The notes under the pieces were generated by a model that saw nothing but the letters and a program-made list of their open reading frames with translations, did not search any database and was not told where the DNA came from. The translations under genes and the position numbers were made by a program. Shown here one piece after another: positions 41,007 through 52,241 of a DNA stretch of 64,000 bases (position 1 is its first letter; each line of letters begins with the position of its first letter). The DNA is from Papio anubis (Eukaryota; Chordata; Mammalia; Primates; Cercopithecidae), in assembly GCF_008728515.1 (NCBI RefSeq), contig NC_044977.1, positions 193,333,603-193,397,602 on the forward strand, in the 5' to 3' direction.

Positions 41007-41310
41007 GAGTTTTTTTATTTTTTGAGATGGAATCTTACTCTGTCACCCAGGCTGCAGTGCAGTGGCACGATCTCGGCTCACTGCAACTTCTGCCTCCCAG
41101 GATCCTCCCCGGGTTCAAGCGATTCTTGTCCCTCAGCCTCCTGAGTAGGTGGGATTACAAGCTTGAGCCATCACGCCCAACTAATTTTTGTTTTTAGTAG
41201 AAATGAGGTTTCACCATGTTGGCCAGGCTGGTCTCCTACCCTCAGGAGATCTGCCCACTTCAGCCTCCCAAAGTGCTGGGATTACAGGTGTGAGCCACTG
41301 TGCCTGCCCT
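41007..41310 (-). mobile_element. AluS-like
   Basis: Antisense; 'ggatcctccccgggttc' suggests a small internal insertion. Confidence 0.88.
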
Positions 41311-41321
41311 AAAAGTGGAGT

Positions 41322-41615
41322 CTTTTTTTTTTTTGGAGACAGTCTTCCTGTGTTGCCCAGGCTGGGGTGCAGTAGTGATCCTTGGCTCACTGCAGCCTCT
41401 GCCACCTGGGTTCAAGCAATTCTCCTGTCTCAGCCACTCAAGTAGCTGGGATTAGAGGCACGTGCCACCACGCCCAGCTAATTTTTGTATTTTTAGTAGA
41501 GACGAGGTTTCACCATGTTGGCCAGACTGGTCTCAAACGCCTGACCTCAGGTGATCCACCCGCCTCTGACTCCCAAAGTGCTGGGATTACAGGCACGAGC
41601 CACGGAGCGCGGCCT
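41322..41615 (-). mobile_element. AluS-like
   Basis: Antisense. It sits next to the previous Alu, both preceded by 'aaaagtggagt', a likely target duplication. Confidence 0.88.
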
Positions 41616-42254
41616 AGAAGTGGGGTCTTAGAAGGAGTGGCCGTGATAAATTTCTAGTGAGTAGAAGAGGGAAGGGAGGACATAACCTTTGCATGGTATA
41701 ATGTATCGCAGAGCTGGAAAGATTAAGATTTTAGTGAAACTTTTTGAATGAGTTAACTTTCAGTCTGTAAAATAAACAGGAAGAAGCTGGGAAGTACACT
41801 GTATCAATTGCTTACACTGAATAACCTGCGCTGCCTGTTTTTTCAGCTTCTGCTCCCAGACCACAGACCAGTGATGGAAGAAGTTACAGATCCCTATAAA
41901 CCACTTTGCTCCTGGCCTTTGTGCCACTATCTTTCATCATTTCTTGTATTCATCAGTAGACTCTCTGGTGAACTCCCCACAAAGACTCCATTTCCATTTC
42001 CAGTATCTCTTTCTCATAAGACGCTGTCACCTACTTTGTGGAGATGATGGAGGGAGTAGGGTAAGAATTCCCTCATAGTCTACCCTTACTTTGCAGCTGA
42101 AGCCTCAAATCCTTAGAAGTTGCAACGTTAACTGCTCCTCTATCTTGCCTCCCATCCTTCCTTTACCTAGAACTTGTTCTCATATAATAGTATATATAAC
42201 ATCTTCAGTTCCCCCGTATGCGCAGGTGTTTCTTTTGGCTTTTAAATATCTACA

Positions 42255-42450
42255 TTTCTTTTTTCTTTTTCTTCTTTGAGACAGAGTCTTGCTGTGTTGC
42301 CCAGGCTGGAGTGCAGTGGTGTGATCTCGGCTCACTGCAGCCTCCGCCTCCCGGGTTCAAGCACTTGTGCCTCAGCCTCCCGAGTAACTGGGGTTACAGG
42401 TGCCCGCCACCATGCCCAGCTAACTTTTATATTTTTAATAAAGACAGGGA
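42255..42450 (-). mobile_element. Alu, truncated
   Basis: Antisense; stops after 'ttttaataaagacaggga', losing its left arm. Confidence 0.85.
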
Positions 42451-42490
42451 TCTACTGATTTAGGAACCCTGTTTTCCTTAAAAATTGTAA

Positions 42491-42783
42491 TTTTTTTTTT
42501 TCCAAGATGGAGTTTCCCACTTGTTGCCCAGCTGAGTGCAATGGCACAATCTCGCCTCACCACAACCTCTGCCTCCTGGGTTCAAGTAATTCTCCTGCCT
42601 CAGCCTCACGAGTAGCTGGGACTACCGGCGCCCGCCACCACACCTGGCTAATTTTGTATTTTTAGTAGAGAGGGGGTTTCTCCATGTTGGTCAGGCTGGT
42701 CTCGAACTCCCAACCTCTGGTGATCCATCTACCTCGGCCTCCCAAAGTACTAGGATTACAGGTGTGAGCCACCCCACCTGATC
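42491..42783 (-). mobile_element. AluS-like
   Basis: Antisense. 'aaaaattgtaatt' occurs on both sides. Confidence 0.9.
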
Positions 42784-42895
42784 CAAAAATTGTAATTCTT
42801 TTTTCTTTCCTCACAACCTCTCCTGTGTGTGTACGTAATCTATCTTTAGTTTCTGCTTTCCACTCTTTTACTATTTTTTAAAATTATTTTTCATT

Positions 42896-43171
42896 TTTAG
42901 AGATGGGATGTCATTCTCTCCTAGGCTAGAATGCAGTGACACAATCATAACTTGCTGCAGCCTCAACTCCTGGCCTCAAGCAAACCTGCCTCACCGTCCC
43001 AAGTAGCTGGGACTACAGTCAGGCACCACCACGCCCAGCTAATTTTTAAAAAAAATTTTAGAGACCAGGGGTGGGAGGTGGGGTGCCCTCACTGTGTTGC
43101 TCAGGCCTCTTGAACTCCTGGCCTCAAGCAATCCTCCCACCTTAGCCTCCCAAGTAGCTGGGATTATAGGC
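42896..43171 (-). mobile_element. AluJ-like
   Basis: Antisense and heavily diverged, with a G-rich insertion (43066-43085). Confidence 0.8.
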
Positions 43172-43919
43172 ACAAGCAAGGGTTGACTAATTTTTTAACT
43201 CCTAAAAATATACTCAGTCCTAGGATAGCATAGAGTTTACTATATTAAGGACCTTAAAATCTTGTTGAATATTCAAACATTATAAGCTTGGTCAGTTCAG
43301 GGCTAGCATAGTATGTTGCTATTACAATGGATGTGTTCATACATGTAGATCGGAGGAATGAGGCCTGTTACAGAGAACTTGACAGAATTTAGTGTAGATG
43401 TAGAAGGTAATAAGCAATCGGATGACAATAGTGCATTTGAAAAGGTACATCTGGCAACTAATTCTACAGCATTGTAGCATTAGTATGGAATATGTGAATA
43501 GACAAATTAGTCATTGTAGTTGAAATCTCCCTGAAAACATAAATTAAAAACTGCCCTTAAATAGCTTAATATCTTTCGAATAACAATTTTAGGAAGCCCA
43601 GGATAACAAAAACCTATACATGCATCGGATAAATATTATTTGCTGGGGATGACAAATATGTCACCCACCATTGTGACCCATGCTCATAACATATTGATTA
43701 TGTATCATGGAACTTGTTGCTGAAGTAACTAGAATGTGTTGAGAGTTTATAGAACAGCTCTCTGGGCAGCTGTTTTAACTATCAACTTTGGCACTGGGAT
43801 TAAACATTTTTATACCTTCTAATATTTAGCAATTCATGCCAATTGAGGTGTCATTGAAGAGTTGGGGCTTGAATGAGAGGATCTCTCATCCTTATTTTTC
43901 TTTTGCTCTCTGACCCGAA

Positions 43920-44260
43920 CTTTCTGATCTGTGGTCTTTATATCCTCCACATGTTACCACTATAAGTCGTATCTGGATGCGTTCATGCTGATCCATCTTC
44001 CAGTCTCACCTTCCAGTTTGTCCTACTTCATAATCCTTCAGGTTTAATTCAAAATTTATCCGTGATACAGTTTTCTCTGAACTCGTAAGTAAGCCCCATC
44101 ACTCTTAGCCCTTTTTAAGGCTCATTCTCTAATTGGCCTGTCTGGGTTCCATAATTAGATTGTGCTCTTCCAGGAAAAAGATTGTATCTGACAGCCTCTT
44201 CTATTTCCATAGTAAATACTAGCTGATTGACTGTTGGTAAAGTTTACGTCATATAGCAGA
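43920..44260 (+). mobile_element. L2-like fragment
   Basis: 'ttcaggtttaattcaaaatt', 'cttccaggaaaaagattgta' and the 'tagtaaatac' end follow the order of the L2 3' region. Confidence 0.45.
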
Positions 44261-44815
44261 AATGGCTTCTTCAGTAAAACAGACTGAAGAATGTGCTAGA
44301 GACTGGTTGCAGTATAAGTGAGGTCTAATTGGTTTTAAATGAAGCATTTTCCATTCTTTCATTACTTGAGTGGTTTCAATTTAGAGTATCTCTTCGGTTC
44401 TACCTTTAATTCCCACATTTAGATTATGGTCAGATCATTTTCTATTCTTCAGTTTTGGCTCCAGACCAACATTTTAGATTTTAATACTATTCTAATCTTG
44501 CTTTATCCAACAACAATAAAATCTTGCCAAAAGGACAAGTACTATTGAGGATGTTTCTTGTATTTTCATTAAGAAGAGCTATTTTATAAAAGGGATGGAT
44601 GATATAAAGTATTTATATAACGTTTTTAATGAGAATTTTGAGCCCAATTAGCACATGTTTGTTTTCTCTCCAGCAACCATAGTTAAGTCCATCAAATCTC
44701 GACTTAGATCATCTGGTAATACAATGAAGTTGGGAAACGGTTTAGGTCGTATCTCAGAGGGTCCTCTCCTCTCACCATCCAAGTTTCTGCAGCAACAGTG
44801 TTAAGAAAGGATCCT

Positions 44816-45117
44816 GGCCGGGCGCGGTGGCTCACGCCTGTAATCCCAGCACTTTGGGAGGCAGAGGCGAGCGGATCACGAGGTCAGAAGTTCGAGACCA
44901 GCCTGGCCAACATGATGAAACCCCGGTCTCTACTAAAAATACAAAAAGTAGCCAGGCGAGGTGGCGGGCACCTGTAGTCCCAGCTACTCGGGAGACTGAG
45001 GCAGGAGAATCGCTTGAACCCGGGGAGCGGAGCTTGCAGTGAGCCGAGATCACGCCACTGCACTCTGGGTGACAGAGCGAGACTCCGTCTCAAAAAAAAA
45101 AAAAAACAAAAAAAAAA
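44816..45117 (+). mobile_element. AluY/S-like
   Basis: Full length with a long A tail, ending about 170 bp before the LRCH3 CpG island. Confidence 0.92.
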
Positions 45118-45298
45118 CTTAATTTAATGCTTAGTCTAATCCTCCACTACTGAGGGAGCAAGGCGGAGAAGTTTTGATGCGGAGCGTTGTCTGGAAGATG
45201 TTCTTGTAGAGGCATTTTAGAAATGCCCCTGGGAGGGTAGAGTAGGGGCTGCTCCGGATTTGAGAGTCCGTTTTAATTCCCCTTGAAAAGCTCGCCAT

Positions 45299-45309
45299 GT
45301 GGGCGGGGC
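45299..45309. promoter_or_regulatory. GC box, LRCH3 promoter
   Basis: GTGGGCGGGGC, a full Sp/KLF-type GC box about 140 bp upstream of the ATG. Confidence 0.5.
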
Positions 45310-45405
45310 AAGCGCCGGGCTGCGCCGGGGGCACCGCGGTGCTGCCCGTCACGGGAACCGGCGGGGTCCGGGAACCCCTTTCTCCGCCCACCCAGCGGTC
45401 CGGCC

Positions 45406-45415
45406 GCGCATGCGC
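45406..45415. promoter_or_regulatory. NRF-1 consensus site, LRCH3 promoter
   Basis: GCGCATGCGC is a perfect palindromic NRF-1 core, 33 bp upstream of the start codon. Confidence 0.6.
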
Positions 45416-45445
45416 CGAGCGGAGGGCCCAGTGTTGTCGGCTGGG

Positions 45446-45455
45446 AAATGGCGGC
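45446..45455 (+). promoter_or_regulatory. YY1-like motif overlapping LRCH3 start codon
   Basis: AAATGGCGGC resembles the YY1 core AAGATGGCGGC with one base missing. The start codon lies inside it, an arrangement seen at many CpG-island promoters. Confidence 0.35.
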
Positions 45456-45709
45456 CGCGGGCTTGGTCGCGGTGGCCGCGGCGGCCGAGTACTCTGGCGC
45501 CGTAGCGTCGGGAGGCAGCCTCCCCGGTGTTCACTGCGGCCCAAGCTCCGGGGCAGGCCCCGGTTCTGGCCCGGGCTCGTGGAGCCGCTCTCTCGATCGA
45601 GCCCTGGAGGAGGCGGCGGTCACCGGGGTGCTGAGCCTGAGCGGCCGGAAACTGAGGGAGTTTCCCCGGGGAGCGGCCAACCACGACCTGACGGACACCA
45701 CCCGGGCGG
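45448..45709 (+). CDS. LRCH3: LRCH3 coding exon 1 (gene continues beyond window)
   Basis: The exon encodes 87 residues plus the first base of codon 88 and ends at donor gtgagc (45710). LRCH3 is a leucine-rich repeat and calponin homology protein, reported to bind DOCK-family exchange factors and septins in a cortical complex. Residues 1-44 are low complexity, rich in Ala, Gly and Ser. Residues 45-87 start the LRR region: SWSRSLDRALEEAAVTG, then the LRR-like VLSLSGRKLREFP, then HDLTDTTRA, where the family continues with an Asp-Leu-Ser repeat. The ATG has G at -3 and G at +4, a strong Kozak context. The sequence matches my memory of human LRCH3 with a few substitutions near residues 18-24 and 40, consistent with a non-human primate. 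Exon 2 was not found before 64000. Confidence 0.95.
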
Positions 45710-46152
45710 GTGAGCGGGGCGGGGGCGCCTCTGCCCGCGGGAGACCGGGCGCCGGGAGCCGCCCCGGCCGGGGGAGGCGGGTGCGGGGAGTTACGGGAGC
45801 TCGTCCTGTAGGCGCCGGGTCCGGACCCGGCTAACGGGGAGAAGCCGACGGCCCAGCCCTCCGGGCCTGCGCCAGCCCCGAGCCTGGGGAGAGGCGGCGG
45901 CATCTCGGGGAAGGGCGCCGGAGTGATTGATGGATGGTTTCTTAGTCTTTCTGAGGAAACCCAACTTCTGCCGCGGCGGAGGGTGGACGCGTGCCCCGCC
46001 CCGGTTCCTGCAGGCCCTTTCGGATTCGGGGTGCCGGATGGAGCTGCTCAGACGGGACCGGTAGCGCGAGCTCCTCAGAGATCCGAGCAGCAGGGCTGCC
46101 TGCGGGCGGGCTGCATTGTCCGGGGAGGGTCGGTCTCAGCCCTGGCGGTTTT

Positions 46153-46257
46153 CCGAAAGAAGTATTGGGGGTGTGTGTTTAAAGTGAACCCGAAAGAAGT
46201 GTTGGGGTGTGTGTTTGAACCCGAAAGAAGTGTTGCGGGGGTGTGTTGAAAGTGAAC
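46153..46257. repeat. Three-copy 31-37-bp tandem repeat
   Basis: Units at 46153-46189, 46190-46220 and 46221-46257, each starting 'ccgaaagaagt' and ending 'gaac'. It lies in the shore of the LRCH3 CpG island. Confidence 0.9.
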
Positions 46258-46570
46258 CCGAACGCTGGAACTTTTCTTCGCCTCCATCTAGTTGACTTAC
46301 AAAATAAATATACTTGTAAAAATAGCCAGAACCCACCTTCCGACTCCCTTTAGTTTCCTCTCCCACTCCTCATGTCCTCCAAAATAAAAGTTGAAGAAAG
46401 CTCCTTAGAAAAGATAGTCTGACATATCTATGCTTGCTATTCCTTTTTAAAGCATTACTTCGTGTTATGTATGTTTTCGAAAACAGGAAAGAGGATAAGA
46501 AAGTAGGTATTATTTGGCTTTCTTAGTTGTAGGGAACAGTGTCTGGTGCCTGAGTTGTTGTTCATCATGT

Positions 46571-46665
46571 TTGCAGTGAGGGTCGTCACTGCTCACCGCA
46601 GCCTGCACCTCAGCCTCCCGAGTAGCTGGGACTACAGGCACGCGCCACCACGCCCAGCTAATTTT
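46571..46665 (-). mobile_element. Alu fragment
   Basis: Antisense middle part only, followed by a (TG/TA)n tract at 46666-46710. Confidence 0.8.
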
Positions 46666-46712
46666 ATGTGTGTATGTATGTGTATGTATATATATATATA
46701 TATGTATATGTT

Positions 46713-47009
46713 TTTTGGTTTTTTTTGAGACGGTATCTTGCTCTTGTGGCCCAGGCTGGAGTGGAATGGCACAATCTCAGCTTATTGCAACCTCTGCCTC
46801 CCGGGCTCAGGTGATCCTCCCACCTCAGCTCCCCGAGTAGCTGGGACTACAGGCGCCCGCCACCATACCCGGCTAATTTTTGGATTTTTAGTAGAGACGG
46901 GATTTCACCATGTTGGCCACGCTGGTCTCGAACTCCTGACCTCAGGTGATTTCGCCTGCCTCGGCCTCCCAAAGTGTGGGATTACAGGCGTGAGCTACCG
47001 CGTCCAGTC
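46713..47009 (-). mobile_element. AluS-like
   Basis: Antisense, possibly inserted within the Alu whose parts lie at 46571-46665 and 47010-47149. Confidence 0.88.
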
Positions 47010-47149
47010 AATTTTTTTTTTTTTTTTTTTTTGTAGAGATGGGGATTCGCTGTGTTGCCCAGGCTGGTCTCCAACTCCTGGGCTCAAGCTATCCTCTGGC
47101 CTCAACCTCACAAAAGGCTGGAATTACAGGCGTGAGCCACTGTGGCTGG
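47010..47149 (-). mobile_element. Alu left-arm fragment
   Basis: Antisense; likely the remainder of the interrupted outer Alu. Confidence 0.8.
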
Positions 47150-47995
47150 CAATACTTGGTGTCTTATTTTATTTTAAAATCTTAGATTGAGCACGTTTTC
47201 TATGCTTTGCAGCCGTTAAAAGTTGATAAGTATTACATATGATTCACTCATTTTGGAAAAATAAACAGAACTGTTAAACTAAATCAAGAAGCTGTTTTTT
47301 CCAAAGAAACTTTTGCTATAGTTTAAAATAGAAGAAATTAAATGCCTGCTTATTTAATATCTTTTTGGAAACAGTTGAACTGAATATTTTTTAGTGAATT
47401 ACATTAAAGTTTCTTGCTAAGGTAAATATGAGCAGCCACTTGCCTTTTGTGTGTGTTCTGGTAGACAGCATCTAAAATTATCATTCATACCCCAGATTTC
47501 CTGCTTCTGTTTAGGAGATGGCTATATGGTATAGTGATTTCATATTGGTGCGAGTCATTTCAGTGTTACTACATCAAGCCTGAAGCTAAACAACAAGTTG
47601 ATTACAGGAGTCTATCTAGCTCATTATCTCACCTGCCTTTCAGTAGTTCTAGGAGCAACGTGTTGAGTCCTTAAGAAGTATTTTATTGACTAAGAAAATC
47701 CAAGTGCATTTATGGAGAATAATAAGTAATACCAAAGAGGTTTTTCCTTACTGTGCCCTGAGTTTTTAAGTATGGCGTTGCCCACACTTTAATAGTTTTC
47801 TATAGAAACCACATTTTTTAGTTGACTTTTTATCTGGTCAAAAAGTGCAAAAAAGAAAAAGATTACAAGGTATTTTATAACCTATTAGACTAGATTCATT
47901 TCTAACATGTAGTAATCGCTTATGAAATATAAAAAATATTTGGCAGACCTTGGTCATTACCCAGTCTCTGAATTGTTTTAAACATAATGCTGATG
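47150..47995. other. LRCH3 intron, single-copy stretch
   Basis: No gene, RNA or clear repeat recognised. Confidence 0.4.
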
Positions 47996-47999
47996 ACGT

Positions 48000-48960
48000 C
48001 ATTTATTGAGTATTCACTATTTGTGATTCATTGTGTTAGATATTTTGAAATATATTGCCTTGTTAAAGGCACACAACAATTTGTGGATTAAATATCATCC
48101 CCACTTTACATGTGAGGGATCACCTAGAGAAAGTCATATGGCTATTATCACTACACGGTATCAGTGGTAGAATTTTGGCCCAGGTTGTAGCTATTATCAC
48201 TCCACGGTATCAGTGGTAGAATTTTGGCCCAGGTTGTAGCTATTATCACTCTACAGTATCAGTGGTAGAATTTTGGCCCAGGTTGTAGCTATTATCACTC
48301 TACGGTATCAGTGGTAGAATTTTGACCCAGGTTATAGCTATTACCACTGCACGGTATCAGTGGTAGAATTTTGGCCCGGATTATAGCTATTATCACTATA
48401 TAGTATCAGTGGCAGAATTTTGGCCCAGGTTGTAGCTATTATCACTACGGTATCAGTGGTAGAATTTTGGCCCAGGTTATAGCTATTACCACTGCACGGT
48501 ATCAGTGGTAGAATTTTGGCCCAGGTTGTAGCTATTATTACTCTACGGTATCAGTGGTAGAATTTTGGCCCAGGTTGTATATCACTCTGACGCAACAGTG
48601 GTAGAATTTTGACCCAGGTTATAGCTATTACCACTGCACGGTATCAGTGGTAGAATTTTGGCCCGGATTATAGCTATTATCACTATATAGTATCAGTGGC
48701 AGAATTTTGGCCCAGGTTGTAGCTATATTATCACTTCACGGCATTCAGTGGTAGAATTTTACCGATTATGTTTTTTTTTTCATTATCACTATAGTATCAG
48801 TGGCAGAATTTTGGCCCAGGTTGTAGCTATTATCACTCTATGGTATCAGTGGTAGAATTTTGGCCCGGATTATAGCTATTATCACTATATAGTATCAGTG
48901 GCAGAATTTTGGCCCAGGTTCGTCTAACTCTGTTCTTTCCACTGTACCGTGCAGCCTCTT
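48000..48960 (+). mobile_element. MIR element interrupted by a minisatellite
   Basis: 'catttattgagtattcacta', 'atccccactttacatgtgag' before the array and 'cccaggttcgtctaactctg' after it are consecutive parts of a MIR. Confidence 0.8.
48136..48922. repeat. 49-bp minisatellite, about 16 copies, inside the MIR
   Basis: Unit 'tagctattatcactctacgg' + 'tatcagtggtagaattttgg' + 'cccaggttg'. Variant blocks ('cccggattatagc' with 'actatatagtatc') recur at 48376, 48662 and 48866. The unit is the MIR 'agtggcagagccaggatt...cccagg' segment. Confidence 0.95.
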
Positions 48961-49417
48961 CATGTAGAAATAGGTATTGCTGTTCCTGTTTTTACAGATG
49001 GTGGAAACCAGCATTTAGAGATATTCAATAATTTGCTCAAAGATCTGTGGCTAAAGGACAGAGGAGGGGGTATTAGCCATGATTTTACTCTAGTTTGAGG
49101 TGACTCCAAAAGCCATAGTCTGTTTTTATGGCAGGTACTTTGATTAATTCGGGACCAACTTATGGTAGTTATTAGGTAGCTTAGACCTTATAGAAAATTT
49201 AAAGCCAAGTAAAATTAGTTGAATGCTAATATATAAAAGTTGCCTCACGTACTGTTCCCTCATAATGTATAGCGGGTACATGGTAGAGCTGTTGTCCTTC
49301 GAATTCATATCCTAGGGAACAGCATATATAACCCATATTTATAATTAGACATGATTTTGAATTTATTGGGAACGTTTTCTTGAGACTTTCTGTGCTGTTT
49401 ATTTTAAAAGGTTAATC
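48961..49417. other. LRCH3 intron, single-copy stretch
   Basis: Nothing recognised beyond a possible MIR 3' remnant at 48990-49060. Confidence 0.35.
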
Positions 49418-49710
49418 TGGCCGGGTCCGGTGGCTCTCGCCTATAATCCCAGCACTTTGGGAGGCCAAGGCGGGCGGATCACCTGAGATCGGAAGTTCCA
49501 GACCAGTCTGGCCAACATGGTGAAACCCGGTCTCTACTAAAAATACAAAAATTAGCCAGGTATGATGGCGGGTGCTTGTAATCCCAGCTGCGTGAGAGGC
49601 ACAAGACTCACTTGAACCCAGGAGGCGGAGGTTGCAGTGAGCTGAGATTGTGCCACTGCGCTCCAGCCTGGGCGACAGAGTAAGTGCTATCTAAAAAAAA
49701 AAAAAAAGAA
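49418..49710 (+). mobile_element. AluS-like
   Basis: Full length with the right-arm loop shortened at 'gctgcgtgagaggcac'. Confidence 0.88.
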
Positions 49711-50373
49711 AAATGAAAAAGGTTAATCTTTTGGAAAAGGGGAATATTTATTTGGGAATGGGTGACTTGATACAGTGGACAAGAAATCACAGAAGACTTC
49801 TTGAAGCAGAAAGGATATAACTTGGATTTGGGCAAGCAGAAACAAGAAGGAAAGCCATTGTAGGCAGTGGTGGACAGCATGCAAAAAATGTCAGAGTATA
49901 AGGGACATCAGTTAATTTTGCCAGGCCATCATTCAATCCCTTCTGGTAACAGGACTCCCATTTTCCCAGGGAACCACCCTCTCAGTTAAGTGAACGCCAC
50001 CCTGACATATGGTATGCCAGTGACTCAGGCCCAGCTCATGATCAGTCAGTCTACAGTCCATTGCTCTGGCCGTAGTGATTGTTCAAAAGTGGGCACATTT
50101 TGCAATGAGCACAGATAAATAACTGAATTTTTTGTTGAACTGTTGAGAAAGAGGCATGCTTTGAGTCCTGGGGTTGCTGAGAGAATAGGATGTGAGCCTG
50201 GAAGTTACCAATAAGTGGAAAGCAGAGCCAAAAGATGGAGACAGTGAGACCAAGTTCTGATGGCAGTGTTTGTACCTTTGGGTCAGCCGCCATGCTTAAA
50301 GTCAGTGCTATCTCTGTACTTTCAGATTATGTGAGCTAGTAAATTCTCCTTTCTGCTTAAGGTGAGTAAAAAT
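49711..50373. other. LRCH3 intron, single-copy stretch
   Basis: 49740-50340 shows no recognisable gene. It may contain old LTR-like sequence; not assigned. Confidence 0.3.
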
Positions 50374-50665
50374 GTTTTTGTTTTTGAGACAGAGTCTTGC
50401 TCTGTCACCCAGGCTGGGGTGCAGTGGCGTGATCTCGGCTCACTGCAAATTCTGCCTCCCAGGTTCAAGCGATTCTCCTGCCTCCGCCTCCTGAGTAGCT
50501 GGGATTACAGGCACCTGCCACCACGCCTGGCTAATTTTTATATATATAGTAGAGACAGGGTTTCACCATATTGGCCAGGCTGGTCTCGATCTCCTGACCC
50601 TGTGATCCGCCCGCCTCGGCCTCCCAAAGTGCTGGGATTATAGACGTGAGCCATCGCACCCGGCC
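50374..50665 (-). mobile_element. AluS-like
   Basis: Antisense, with a (TA)n change at 'ttttatatatatagtag'. Confidence 0.9.
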
Positions 50666-51239
50666 AGAATTTTTTGATGATAAAAAGGTCCTGACTAATA
50701 CAGTGAAACCGCTCATCATGATACTGTGATGAGACCAATTTGGTCCAAATAAATTATTGGATTAGCGAATATAAGAGCTGCCTTTCACATATGAGGAAGC
50801 TAGATAGCCGATAGGTTTAGAGACAGGTCAGCATTCATTCAACAGACATTTCTTGACTAAAGGATTTTGGCAGTTATCAGTGTACAAAGAGGACCAAGAC
50901 ATCCCCTGCCCTGAAAGCACTCAAGGGATCTAATGGGGAGACAGACAGGTGGAAGGATTGTTTGAATTGTATAATAGCTAAACTTTTATGTTTTATGCTG
51001 GGTAATTAGAGGAAACAAACATGAGGCCTTATGAATATTTTTAAATCTAGTAATCTGGTTGGGTAGCTGCATAGTAGAAAGCTGTGAGGGCACGAAATCC
51101 TGGTACACTGAGATTATACTGGTAAATGAAAATGTACAAATGCTGACTGAATTTATTTAAGAAATAAAGGATAGAAGGAGTCCAAGATAACTTTAAACTG
51201 TAAGACTAGAAAGATAGTAATGCTATTGCTTATAATAGT

Positions 51240-51289
51240 AGCTGACATTTATTGAGGTCTTAACATATTCCAGGTATTGTGCTAAGCTC

Positions 51290-51327
<38 letters not shown>

Positions 51328-51475
51328 CATGAACAAAAACAACCATAGTGAGTTTTTGACCCCATTTTACATGTGAGAAAATTGAGGGTCAGGAGATTAA
51401 TTTGATCAAGGTCTCACAGCTAATAAGTGACAGAACTAGGATTCAATTTCTGATGCATTTGACCCTAAAACTTGT
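51240..51475 (+). mobile_element. MIR with (GT)n(TA)n insertion
   Basis: 'tccaggtattgtgctaagct' then a (GT)n(TA)n tract at 51290-51325, then 'ccccattttacatgtgagaa' and 'cacagctaataagtgacaga'. Confidence 0.8.
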
Positions 51476-51608
51476 GTTATTGATCAATAATTATAATGAC
51501 AAGTTAGGTTCGTATAATTTCTTTGGTTTGCCCAATATCTTTGAAGGCTTGGTAGCACATCTAGTGAATCATGTGGGACAAATAGAAACTAGAGTTTTAG
51601 AATGTAGA

Positions 51609-51714
51609 GTGAGACTTTGGGAGGTTGAGGTGGGTGGATCACGAGGGCAGGAGTTCAAGACCAGCCTGGCCAACATGGTGAGACCCTGTCTCTACTAAAA
51701 AATACAAAAAATTA
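51609..51714 (+). mobile_element. Alu left-arm fragment
   Basis: Starts inside the left arm ('gactttgggaggttgaggtg') and is joined directly to the next Alu. Confidence 0.8.
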
Positions 51715-52017
51715 GCTGGGCATGGTGGCACATGCCTGTAATCCCAGCACTTTGGGAGGCCGAGGTGGGATCACCCAAGGTCTGGAGCTCAAAACCAGCC
51801 TGGCTAACATGGTGAAACCCCTTCTCTACTAAAAATACACAAAATTAGCCGGGTGTGGTGGTGCACGCCTATAATCCCAGCTACTTGGGAGGCTGAGGCA
51901 GGAGGATTGCTTGAACCCTGGAGGTGGAGGTTGCGGTGAGCCAAGATCACACCATTGCACTCCAGCCTGGGCAACAAGAGCAAAACTCCGTCTCAAAAAA
52001 AAAAAAAAAAAAAAAAT
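51715..52017 (+). mobile_element. AluS-like
   Basis: Full length, with a long A tail ending 'aatgtagagtgag'. The same 'aatgtagagtgag' at 51601-51613 suggests a target duplication that encloses both pieces. Confidence 0.88.
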
Positions 52018-52241
52018 GTAGAGTGAGGTTAAGACTGTGGAATAAATTCAAGAGAGTCATAGTGAGAGTTTATAAGATTCTTGGAGGAAGGACGTAGAGT
52101 ATGGAAAAGGTAGGCACTGCCAACTCAGGGAGATACCAGCATTTTAAAAGGTGGAAAGAGGAGTCAGTCTGGGAAAAAACAAAAACAGAAAAAAGATTCA
52201 GTAACTAGGCCTGTACTAGAATTCACAGAATCCTAAAACTA

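Larger units (their letters stand above)
38381..44815. other. FYTTD1-LRCH3 intergenic region
   Basis: No gene recognised. 38894-39285, 39490-40016, 43172-43900 and 44270-44815 are single-copy by eye. About 41800-42210 and 43920-44260 resemble L2. Confidence 0.6.
45290..45910. promoter_or_regulatory. CpG island and promoter of LRCH3
   Basis: CpG-dense DNA from about 160 bp upstream of the start codon through exon 1 and 200 bp of intron. No TATA box is seen. An AluY-like element ends only about 170 bp upstream. Confidence 0.85.

Noticed and set aside
45131..45903. Minus-strand frames of 137 and 184 residues over LRCH3 exon 1
   Set aside because: Antisense shadows of a GC-rich exon and CpG island, with no family resemblance.
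48136..48922. Regular repeats that superficially recall a CRISPR array
   Set aside because: The units abut each other without unique spacers, and the DNA is a primate intron; the same holds for 16147-16562.
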